This document shows positions 1 through 5,858 of a stretch of 9,860 nt of DNA, in pieces. Both the position numbers and the translations under genes were made by a program. The stretch comes from Acetobacteraceae bacterium (lineage in GTDB: Bacteria; Pseudomonadota; Alphaproteobacteria; Acetobacterales; Acetobacteraceae). Below the pieces are notes generated by a model. That model ran no database searches. It was given only the letters and a program-made list of their open reading frames with translations, and was not told the DNA's origin. How positions within the stretch are numbered: the first letter of the stretch is position 1; each line of letters starts with the position of its first letter. The DNA lies in the NCBI GenBank assembly GCA_025356735.1, contig JANXRT010000502.1, positions 1 to 9,860 of the forward strand. The letters run 5' to 3'.

Positions 1-3
1 GCC

Positions 4-1014
4 TTGCCAGAGTTGAGGTTTCGCTTGTTGCTATTATCCGACAACCGAGAAACTAACCCTGCCGCGGCCGATCGGGCTCCACCCGAGGTCAGCGTCGTCA
101 TCCCCGCCTACAGGGCGGAGGCTACGATCCACAGGGCGCTCGCCTCCGTCGCCAGCCAGACCTGTGGCCGGATCGAGGTCATCGTCGTCGATGACGCCAG
201 CCGGGACCATACCGCGGCGCGTGCCTGCGCCATCTTGCAAGCCTCCGGCCTGCCCCATGCGGTCGTTCAGATGCGGAAGAACTCCGGGCCGTCGCTGGCG
301 CGCAACGTCGGCGTCTCGCTCGCGCGCGGAAAGTATGTCGCGTTCCTGGATGCCGACGACACCTGGATGCCGAGCAAGCTGGCGCAGCAGGTGCAGCTGA
401 TGGACCGCCATCCGGAAGTCACCCTGTGCGGCTGCAAGGTCGAGCTGTTCAACCAGGACGGCAGCTCGCTTGGGCTGCTTTCCCGGGATGTGCCCAGCTT
501 CCTGGCCGATGGCTGGAAGCATCTGCTGTGGAACCCGTTCATCCATACGTCGGCCGTGCTGGTGCGCCGGCTGGATCTCGGCATCCGCCCGTTCGACCGC
601 CGGCTGCGTGTGGCCGAGGATCGCGATCTCTGGATCAGGCTCGCCTCCAACGGCACCGTCGCGATGGTGCAGCAGGTGCTGACGCACAAGCTCGAATCGC
701 CGGCCAGCTTCATGTCCAGCAACCGCATGCTGATCGCGTCCGATACAAGGCGAATGATCGACTCCCATGTCGGCGCCATGCGGCAGTACCTGACCTGGCG
801 CGAGAGGAAGGCGGTCTATGGCTCGCTCCACTCGCAGATCGGCAAGGGCCTGGCGCCGCAGCCCGGCCGCTACATCAGCAGCCTGCGCCACCTGGCGATG
901 GCGATTGCCGCCGGGTTCAACGTGTTCGACAATGTCCGGGTCGTGGTCCTGTCGATCCCCGCCATGCGCGCCGCGCGCTCGTTGATTCGGCGCCCATCAT
1001 CCATCGCCGGCTGA
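4..1014 (+). CDS. Family 2 glycosyltransferase (GT-A fold), start uncertain
   Basis: Predicted to transfer a sugar from a nucleotide-sugar donor during surface polysaccharide or glycolipid assembly on the cytoplasmic face of the membrane. The GT2 landmarks are in order: the first Rossmann strand SVVIPAYRAE near residues 30-39, VVDDASRD at 61-68, SLARNVGVSLARGKYVAFLDADD at about 97-119 with the DxD-type nucleotide/metal site D116-D119, and the acidic AEDRDLWIRL motif at 204-213 that supplies the catalytic base region. No strong membrane segment is visible, so it is probably soluble or peripheral. At 336 residues the length is normal. The start is unsure: TTG at 4 is the first in-frame start in the window, other TTG codons follow at 13, 25 and 28, no ribosome binding site is visible, and the gene could begin upstream of the window. 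The deacetylase-like gene follows after 7 bp, which suggests one operon. Donor and acceptor cannot be read from the sequence. Confidence 0.88.
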   Translation: MPELRFRLLLLSDNRETNPAAADRAPPEVSVVIPAYRAEATIHRALASVASQTCGRIEVIVVDDASRDHTAARACAILQASGLPHAVVQMRKNSGPSLARNVGVSLARGKYVAFLDADDTWMPSKLAQQVQLMDRHPEVTLCGCKVELFNQDGSSLGLLSRDVPSFLADGWKHLLWNPFIHTSAVLVRRLDLGIRPFDRRLRVAEDRDLWIRLASNGTVAMVQQVLTHKLESPASFMSSNRMLIASDTRRMIDSHVGAMRQYLTWRERKAVYGSLHSQIGKGLAPQPGRYISSLRHLAMAIAAGFNVFDNVRVVVLSIPAMRAARSLIRRPSSIAG

Positions 1015-1021
1015 GCCGCCG

Positions 1022-2038
1022 ATGCGCGCCGCGGCCCAGACCGAGGATTACGCCGGCGTTTTTCCGCTGGCCGATACCGGCGCCCTGGGCCGCCCGCATC
1101 TATGCGTCCTGGTCGATGCGGAAGAGGATCACGACCGCACCCGTCCATTCTCCCGCGGCAACACCGACACCGGCGCATTCCACCATGTCGGCCGGGCGCA
1201 GGCTCTGTTCGAGAGCCACGGCGTGCGGCCATGCTATCTCGCCACCTATCCGATCGTCACGGATGATGCCGCCGCCGGGTTGCTGCGCGCCTGGCTCGAT
1301 GCGCGAAGCTGCACGGTCGGCGCCCATCTGCATCCGTGGGTGACGCCGCCCGACGAGGAGGTCGCCTGCCTGCGCAACTCGTATCCGTGCAACCTTCCCG
1401 AGGAGTTGGAGCAGCGCAAGCTTCAGCTGCTGTCGGCGGCCATCGCCGAGCGTCTTGGCGAGGTGCCGCGGGTTTACAAGGCGGGACGCTGCGGCATTCG
1501 TTTCGAACGCCGCGAGATGCTGTCCGATCTCGGCTTCGAGGTCGATGCCAGCGTGCAGCCGGCGCAGGACTTCTCCGGCATGGGCGGAGGGCCTAACTTC
1601 CTTGGCTGCCCGTCGCAGCCGTTCTGGTCCAACGAGAGCCGCCGCCTGCTGCACCTGCCGTTGACCGACGGGCTAATCGGGCCGGCCGAGGAACCCGTCG
1701 CCCGGACTCGGGGCGATCGGTTCACCGATCCGGCCAGGGGCGCCCGGGCGCCGGGCCTGCTGTCGCGTCTCCGATCCCTGGAGCCGCCATGGCGCGGCCC
1801 CGCGACAAGCGGCGACGCACGCCGGCACGTGGCCAGGCTTGCCGCCAAGGGTCAGGCCGTGTTCACGCTGTCCCTGCGCAGCACGGACTTCATTCCCGGC
1901 TGCACGCCATACGCGCACAAGACGATCGAGGTGGAAAACCTGCTGGCGCGACTCGACGCGTTCCTGGCGTTCTTTCTGCACGAGCTTCGCGGAATTTCGG
2001 CGACGCCCCTGGAAATACGGCGGGCCCTGGCACCTTAA
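1022..2038 (+). CDS. WalW-like polysaccharide deacetylase family protein, possibly inactive
   Basis: A 338-residue protein of the NodB/polysaccharide deacetylase superfamily, closest in pattern to proteins named WalW. In place of the classic TFDDG motif there is LVDAEEDHD at 30-38 (D32 the likely base). The metal motif is GAHLHPW at 100-106 (H102, H104), followed by YKAGRCGIRFERREMLSDLGFEVDAS at about 152-177, which is typical of the group. The late motif, usually an F-x-F-H-S...PG-x-TPY pattern, reads LSLRSTDFIPGCTPY at 283-297, so the expected His appears as R286. There is no signal peptide, so it would act in the cytoplasm. ATG at 1022 is chosen because it sits 7 bp after the glycosyltransferase stop, consistent with co-transcription. 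The likely role is removal of an acyl group from a polysaccharide precursor, or a non-catalytic role if the Arg change abolishes activity. The family assignment is firm; activity is uncertain. Confidence 0.82.
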   Translation: MRAAAQTEDYAGVFPLADTGALGRPHLCVLVDAEEDHDRTRPFSRGNTDTGAFHHVGRAQALFESHGVRPCYLATYPIVTDDAAAGLLRAWLDARSCTVGAHLHPWVTPPDEEVACLRNSYPCNLPEELEQRKLQLLSAAIAERLGEVPRVYKAGRCGIRFERREMLSDLGFEVDASVQPAQDFSGMGGGPNFLGCPSQPFWSNESRRLLHLPLTDGLIGPAEEPVARTRGDRFTDPARGARAPGLLSRLRSLEPPWRGPATSGDARRHVARLAAKGQAVFTLSLRSTDFIPGCTPYAHKTIEVENLLARLDAFLAFFLHELRGISATPLEIRRALAP

Positions 2039-2039
2039 A

Positions 2040-2061
2040 GGATGCGCCCCGTGGCGCATCC
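2040..2061. terminator. Perfect 9-bp hairpin between convergent genes
   Basis: The arms GGATGCGCC (2040-2048) and GGCGCATCC (2053-2061) are exact reverse complements around the 4-base loop CCGT. The hairpin starts 2 bases after the deacetylase-like stop codon. There is no T-run after it on the plus strand; on the minus strand it is followed only by TTT. It may serve as a bidirectional transcription end or RNA 3' stabiliser for the convergent pair. The structure is clear, the terminator role is inferred. Confidence 0.6.
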
Positions 2062-2074
2062 CAATGCTTGAAGG

Positions 2075-2101
2075 TGGGGCGGAGTTAGGGGCCGAGCCCC
2101 A
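2075..2101. terminator. Second GC-rich hairpin, downstream of the flippase
   Basis: TGGGGC (2075-2080) pairs with GCCCCA (2096-2101). Alternatively GGGGC (2088-2092) pairs with GCCCC (2096-2100) around a 3-base loop, so two competing stems share one arm. It lies 7 bases past the flippase stop codon on the minus strand. No T-run follows. It may help end minus-strand transcription together with the neighbouring 9-bp hairpin, but a chance GC-rich repeat is possible. Confidence 0.35.
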
Positions 2102-2108
2102 TACTTCC

Positions 2109-3626
2109 TTATATCGGCTTAGATGATCGCCGCGACAGAAGCCGTCTTAACCTTGCCGCGAGCCGACCAAACACCTCCGCGCGTTCCGTCGCGGAAAAAT
2201 ACCACGGCACGGACAGGGCGCCGAACAGCGCCAGCCAGGCGAAATCCAGCAGCACCTGGCCTATTTCGGTTTCCACCGAAATCGCGTGGCGGGAGAGCAG
2301 GATGGCGGTGGCCAGCAGCAGAAGCATCAGCGCGGCGAACGGGTGGGTCGGGATCTGGTGCTCTCGGGCGGCGTCGATCCAGAACACGGCCATGTACACG
2401 GTCCAGGTGACAAGCGTCGCGAAGGCGGCGCCGTAGAGCCCGAGCCAGGGAATGAGCGCGAAGTTCAGCGCGGTGTTGAGCACCGCGCCGGCGAAGACGA
2501 GGCGCCCGATCCGCGCGGTGCGCTTGTTGATCAGCAGCAGGTTGCGAAAGAAGTCGCCAACGTCGCGAAGCACGTAGGCCAGCACCAGAAGCGGCAGCAG
2601 CAGCACCGGCGGATAGAACGTCGGCGGCACCATGACGTGGAACAGCTGCGGGGCCGCGAGACAAAGGGCAAGGCCGGCCGAGCATTCGGCGAAGATCAGG
2701 TATTTGGCGATGTGGCCGAACTGCTCGCGCCAGCCCGCCAGCCCGACATGGCGGTAGAAGTTGACGTTCCAGCTCTTGCCGAACGAGTCGCTGACCAGGA
2801 CGCTGACCAGGAAGGCGAACCGATAGGCCAGCGCATAGCGGCCGAGATCGGCCAGCGAGACCTCGGCGGTGAGAAAGAAGCGGTCCGAGAAATGGATCGA
2901 GAAGAACGAGATGCTGGCGATGCTGAGCGGCAGGCCGAGTCGGAAGAATGGGCGAACCAGGCTCCGGCGCCAATTCCAACCGACCGCCCGGAAGGCGCGC
3001 CACAGCAGGTACAGTGAACCCAGCCCGGTCACGATCAGCTTGCTGGAGACGAAGCCCCAGACGCCGGCGCCGAGATAGCCGATGAACCAGATATTCAGAC
3101 TCAGCGTCAGCAAAAGCCCGATCATGGAATAAAAGAAGAAGAACCGGGCATGCTCGCGGATGCGCTCATAGACCAGGATCACCTCGACCAGGTTCGAGAA
3201 GAACATCGCGGCGAACGCCGCCTGCAGCAGCGGCGTGTTGTCCGCCGAGTGCAGGATGGCCTGGGCCAGTGGCGGCGCCATCAGGACGGCGCCCACCGCG
3301 ACCAGCGCGCTGACCAGGGCCGTGGCGATCAGCCCGGTGGAAACCACCTCGTTCTTCTGACCGATGGTCGTCTGGTCGTGATAGAGCCGCGTCATCACGG
3401 TGCCGATGCTCTGCATCCCGAACGCGATCGCGACAACCTGGGTGCTGAGTTCGATCAGCTCGATGATGCCGTACTGGCTCGGCGACAGAAACCGGGCGTA
3501 GATTGGAATGGCCAGGAAGCCGACGATTCGGCTGGCCAGGTTGCCGAGCAGATAGACGGCGGAATTCTTGAACAGCCCGCCAAGCCCATGGCCGGGCGGC
3601 GCCGTCGCGGCTTCGGCCTCCGCCAT
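2109..3626 (-). CDS. Wzx-like polysaccharide flippase (MOP superfamily)
   Basis: Predicted to flip lipid-linked glycan units across the inner membrane. The N-terminal segment NSAVYLLGNLASRIVGFLAIPIYARFL followed by SPSQYGIIEL is the standard opening of the polysaccharide biosynthesis/Wzx family. About 14 hydrophobic segments follow, at roughly residues 24-44, 55-75, 97-117, 136-154, 162-184, 189-209, 229-247, 265-282, 308-328, 341-359, 376-394, 396-417, 428-446 and 457-477. A basic tail RRLLSRRSSK ends the protein in the cytoplasm. These counts are from a version starting with TTG at 3629; ATG at 3626 is preferred here and gives 505 residues. Neither start has a clear ribosome binding site, and an in-frame stop near 3654-3656 limits further extension. 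It converges on the glycosyltransferase pair, so it is part of the same functional block but a separate transcript. The glycan is not identifiable. Confidence 0.88.
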   Translation of the reverse strand: MAEAEAATAPPGHGLGGLFKNSAVYLLGNLASRIVGFLAIPIYARFLSPSQYGIIELIELSTQVVAIAFGMQSIGTVMTRLYHDQTTIGQKNEVVSTGLIATALVSALVAVGAVLMAPPLAQAILHSADNTPLLQAAFAAMFFSNLVEVILVYERIREHARFFFFYSMIGLLLTLSLNIWFIGYLGAGVWGFVSSKLIVTGLGSLYLLWRAFRAVGWNWRRSLVRPFFRLGLPLSIASISFFSIHFSDRFFLTAEVSLADLGRYALAYRFAFLVSVLVSDSFGKSWNVNFYRHVGLAGWREQFGHIAKYLIFAECSAGLALCLAAPQLFHVMVPPTFYPPVLLLPLLVLAYVLRDVGDFFRNLLLINKRTARIGRLVFAGAVLNTALNFALIPWLGLYGAAFATLVTWTVYMAVFWIDAAREHQIPTHPFAALMLLLLATAILLSRHAISVETEIGQVLLDFAWLALFGALSVPWYFSATERAEVFGRLAARLRRLLSRRSSKPI

Positions 3627-3627
3627 C

Positions 3628-3668
3628 AAATGGGTTCGTGCGTCATCGGAAGCCTAATTGAAATGGGT
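3628..3668. repeat. Two AAATGGGT direct repeats 33 bp apart
   Basis: AAATGGGT occurs at 3628-3635 and 3661-3668, in the stretch upstream of the minus-strand flippase. The 33-bp period is about three helical turns, as could suit a regulator binding one face of the DNA. The first copy overlaps the possible TTG start of the flippase. With only two 8-base copies, chance is a serious alternative. Confidence 0.25.
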
Positions 3669-3696
3669 CGCCGACTTGATAGCAGGTTGCGAGACC

Positions 3697-3718
3697 GGCC
3701 GCCAAGGAAAGCGCGGCC
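3697..3718 (-). terminator. Hairpin just after the lyase-like gene
   Basis: GGCCGC (3697-3702) and GCGGCC (3713-3718) are exact reverse complements around a 10-base loop. On the minus strand the stem begins directly after the TAA stop of the lyase-like gene. No T-run follows, so intrinsic termination would be weak. It separates the lyase-like gene from the flippase downstream on the same strand, 92 bp away. Confidence 0.35.
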
Positions 3719-4684
3719 TTATTGGGCTGCCGTCAACTGCCGGCGCAGCGTCTTCAGGCTGCCGCCCATCTTGACCGAGCCTGGCAACGGATGGCCGACG
3801 ATATCCTCGGCCAGGCAGGCGACGTCGAGCAGGCGTTCGAGGTCGATGCCGGTCTTGATGCCCATTTCCTCGCAGAGGAAGACAAGATCCTCAGTGCAGA
3901 CGTTGCCGGCGGCTCCCTTGTGGGCCGCGAATGGGCAGCCGCCGAGGCCGGCCACGGTGCTGTCGAAGATGTCCACGCCCATCTGCAGCCCGGCATAGGC
4001 GTTGGCGATGCCCATGCCGCGGGTGTCGTGCAGGTGCAATGCGATGCGCTTGTCCGGCCAGCGCTCGCGCACCCGCCCGACCAGCCTTGTCACCGCGACC
4101 GGCGTCGCCCAGGCCATGGTGTCGGCGAGCGACAGGATTTTTATGTCGATCCCACATTCCGCGGCCACGTCGAGCATCTGCCGGATCAGGCCGAGCACCG
4201 TGTCGTGCGAAATATCGCCCTCGAAATTGCAGCCGAACGCCGCCATGATCGAGCCGCGCCCGACCGGCACGCCCTTCGCCACGAATTCGGCGATCATCTC
4301 CGGCTGGGCCGCCAGGTTCTCCGCCATCGACCTCTGCTGGTTGCGCGCCAAAAACTTCGCCGACGCGCACAGCGACAGCGATCCCCGTATGTCGAGCCCA
4401 TCGAAGCCGAGCGCGCGCCGGAATCCCTTGGCGTTCAGCCACAGCGGCGAATAATGCACGCCGGGACGGCGCCGGAAGCCGCGCACCACCGCATCCGCAT
4501 CGGCCCAGCCCGGCACCCGGCTGGGATTGACGAACGAGGCAACCTGGATGTGCGACACCCCGGTCTCGGACAGCGCGTCGATCAGCTCGATCTTCCGCGC
4601 CGTCGGAATCACGCCTTTCTCGAACTGAAAACCCTCGCGCGGACCTTCCTCGTTGATCTGCACGAATGTCGGGAAATCGGCCAT
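3719..4684 (-). CDS. HMG-CoA lyase-like DRE-TIM metallolyase, divergent active site
   Basis: A 321-residue TIM-barrel lyase of the HMG-CoA lyase family, which splits 3-hydroxyacyl-CoA type substrates by retro-aldol cleavage. Conserved features are GPREGFQ at 14-20 (R16), D188 in SLADTM, the HxH pair H217/H219 in LHLHDTRGMG, the family signature STVAGLGGCPFA at 242-253 with catalytic-loop C250, and N261 in GNVCTEDL. Two positions differ from the pattern I know for human HMGCL: the metal-ligand Asp of the RDG motif is E17, and the Glu of the I-E-x-T-S-F strand is Q47 (IQVASF). The substrate may therefore differ from HMG-CoA. ATG at 4684 is chosen over an upstream alternative at 4735 because GGAGG lies 6 bases before it and similarity begins there. 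It follows the TetR gene after 47 bp on the same strand, probably as one transcript. Confidence 0.85.
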   Translation of the reverse strand: MADFPTFVQINEEGPREGFQFEKGVIPTARKIELIDALSETGVSHIQVASFVNPSRVPGWADADAVVRGFRRRPGVHYSPLWLNAKGFRRALGFDGLDIRGSLSLCASAKFLARNQQRSMAENLAAQPEMIAEFVAKGVPVGRGSIMAAFGCNFEGDISHDTVLGLIRQMLDVAAECGIDIKILSLADTMAWATPVAVTRLVGRVRERWPDKRIALHLHDTRGMGIANAYAGLQMGVDIFDSTVAGLGGCPFAAHKGAAGNVCTEDLVFLCEEMGIKTGIDLERLLDVACLAEDIVGHPLPGSVKMGGSLKTLRRQLTAAQ

Positions 4685-4690
4685 GGCGAG

Positions 4691-4695
4691 CCTCC
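4691..4695 (-). promoter_or_regulatory. Ribosome binding site of the lyase-like gene
   Basis: On the minus strand GGAGG lies 6 bases before ATG at 4684. It decides that start over the longer in-frame reading beginning at 4735, which would overlap the TetR stop codon and add 17 residues of arginine-rich, non-conserved sequence. Confidence 0.75.
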
Positions 4696-4731
4696 ATCTT
4701 CGGCGCAGGCTAGAAACCGTGCCGGAACGCG

Positions 4732-5355
4732 TCAATCATCCTGGCCAGGCTGCCGGATCAAGGGCACCAGCAGCCCGGTCACCCGCCTTGCCATCGTACT
4801 CGCCTGCGCCTGAGTGACCACTGCTCCGTCCGTCCCATCCAGCCTCCCATCGACCAGCAGGCAGGCCAGCCCGTGCACGATCGACCAGGCGGCGAGTGTC
4901 AGGTCGGCACGCGCCGCCTCGTCCTGCGGCAGGATCGCGGCCACCGCAGCTTCGAGCACCGCATACGCCGCGGCGCCCGCCTGCCGCAAGCTGGCCATGG
5001 ACCCGGCCTCGGTGATCACCGGCCCGAACATCAGTCGGAACAGCGCCGGTTGCCGCCAGGCGAACGCGACGTAGGCGACGCCTTGGGCGATAAGCCCGTT
5101 GCGCGGGTCGGCCTCCAAACGGGTGGCGACCGCCAGCTCGGCGGCGAAATTCTCGAAGCCGACGGCGGCGACAGCGGACAGCAACGCGTCCTTGTCGGCA
5201 AAATGGCGATACGGCGCCATCGCCGACACCCCCGCCAGCCGTGCGGCCTGGCGCAGCGACACGCCAGCCGGTCCGAACTCGCGCACCAGGTCGCCCGCCG
5301 CCGCCACCAGCGCGGAGCGCAGGTCGCCATGATGGTAGTTCTTCAATGTTGACAT
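4732..5355 (-). CDS. TetR-family transcriptional regulator with WHG-type C-terminal domain
   Basis: A 207-residue DNA-binding repressor-type protein. The N-terminal TetR helix-turn-helix covers about residues 10-55, with the recognition region VSLRQAARLAGVSAMAPYRHFADKDALL at about 32-59, where the YRHF-x-DKD ending is diagnostic. The C-terminal ligand domain contains AWSIVHGLACLL at 156-167, the W-x-x-VHG pattern of the TetR_C_33 (WHG) group; these domains bind small effectors, here unknown. ATG at 5355 has only a weak GGTAG upstream. It is divergent from the DUF4188 gene across 50 bp that contains a probable operator, and is upstream of the lyase-like gene, so it probably represses the divergent gene and its own unit. 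An acyl-CoA or pathway-substrate effector would fit the neighbourhood, but this is inference. Family assignment is secure. Confidence 0.92.
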   Translation of the reverse strand: MSTLKNYHHGDLRSALVAAAGDLVREFGPAGVSLRQAARLAGVSAMAPYRHFADKDALLSAVAAVGFENFAAELAVATRLEADPRNGLIAQGVAYVAFAWRQPALFRLMFGPVITEAGSMASLRQAGAAAYAVLEAAVAAILPQDEAARADLTLAAWSIVHGLACLLVDGRLDGTDGAVVTQAQASTMARRVTGLLVPLIRQPGQDD

Positions 5356-5377
5356 CGTAAGCTACCAGCCATATGTT
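5349..5377 (+). promoter_or_regulatory. Sigma-70-type promoter of the DUF4188 gene
   Basis: TTGACA (5349-5354) matches the -35 consensus exactly and TATGTT (5372-5377) is a fair -10, with a 17-bp spacer. Transcription would start near 5384 and leave a leader of about 22 bases with a weak AAGGG ribosome site at 5392-5396 before ATG 5406. The -35 overlaps the first codons of the divergent TetR gene. A matching minus-strand promoter for TetR is not clear. Confidence 0.6.
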
Positions 5378-5392
5378 TACGTTATATACATA
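5372..5392. promoter_or_regulatory. Probable TetR operator (imperfect palindrome)
   Basis: Half-sites TATGTTTA (5372-5379) and TATACATA (5385-5392) form an inverted repeat centred on 5382, with 7 of the 8 outer positions matching (TATGT-x-TA / TA-x-ACATA). The site covers the -10 and the predicted start of the DUF4188 transcript and lies in the leader or promoter of the TetR gene, the classic place for an autoregulating divergent repressor. CGTAA (5356-5360) and TTACG (5377-5381) form a second shorter inverted repeat. Function is inferred. Confidence 0.5.
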
Positions 5393-5405
5393 AGGGCAGA
5401 AGCAA

Positions 5406-5858
5406 ATGGAAGCCAAAGATCCCGTCCGACGCTCGGTCGATCTCTCCGCCTATCCCGAGCTTGTGGTGATCTATCTCGGCATGCGCATCGACCGCTTGCG
5501 CGGCGTCGCGACAGTACTCGGCATCGGCCCGAAAATCTCCTCGGTCGGCGCGGCAAAACCCGACGGCCTACTGGCGCACGAGACCATGCTCTACAGCCTG
5601 CGCCATGTTGGCTTCCGCCAGTACTGGCGCGACCTCGAATCGCTGGAGGTCTTCACCCGCAGCGAGCCCCACCGGCAATGGTGGTCGGGCTTCAACCGCG
5701 ACAACGGCGGCACCGGCTTCTGGCACGAGACCTACCGGCGGCAGGGCGGCATGGAGGCGATCTACATCAACATGCCCAATATCGGCTTTTCGAAGTTCGC
5801 CCCGGCGCTGTCGCCGCAAGGGCCGTTCATGACCGCCCGCGGCCGCATCGCCGCCTAA
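5406..5858 (+). CDS. DUF4188 family protein (Af470-like monooxygenase fold)
   Basis: A 150-residue protein matching the DUF4188 family (PF13826, named after the Af470 monooxygenase), a small alpha+beta-barrel group related to ABM monooxygenases. The recognisable pattern is VVIYLGMRI at 20-28, where the family opens with a strand and a conserved R; LLAHETMLYSLRHVGFRQYWRDLESLEVFTRS at about 55-86; and the signature TGFWHETY at 103-110 followed by EAIYINMPNIGF at 117-128. There is no signal peptide or membrane segment. Its chemistry has not been established for most members; candidate roles are oxygenation or an aldoxime/heme-type reaction, which cannot be chosen from sequence. It is transcribed from its own promoter opposite the TetR gene and is probably the repressor's main target. 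Its TAA stop overlaps the TAG stop of the convergent hydratase gene in the bases CTAA (5855-5858). Confidence 0.82.
   Translation: MEAKDPVRRSVDLSAYPELVVIYLGMRIDRLRGVATVLGIGPKISSVGAAKPDGLLAHETMLYSLRHVGFRQYWRDLESLEVFTRSEPHRQWWSGFNRDNGGTGFWHETYRRQGGMEAIYINMPNIGFSKFAPALSPQGPFMTARGRIAA

Noticed and set aside
426..1343. 305-codon plus-strand frame spanning the glycosyltransferase and deacetylase-like genes
   Set aside because: Off-frame reading across two real genes, with arginine- and proline-rich low-complexity translation.
2286..3017. 243-codon plus-strand open frame opposite the flippase
   Set aside because: Hydrophilic, repetitive E/R/Q/G-rich translation that mirrors the membrane protein on the other strand; no family pattern.
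4685..4735. Longer N-terminus for the lyase-like gene
   Set aside because: The extra 17 residues are arginine-rich and non-conserved, and a GGAGG site 6 bases before 4684 supports the shorter form.
3722..4813. 363-codon plus-strand open frame opposite the lyase-like gene
   Set aside because: Lies antisense to a well-supported gene; its sequence is rich in R, H, A and G with no recognisable family, as expected for a mirror frame in GC-rich coding DNA.
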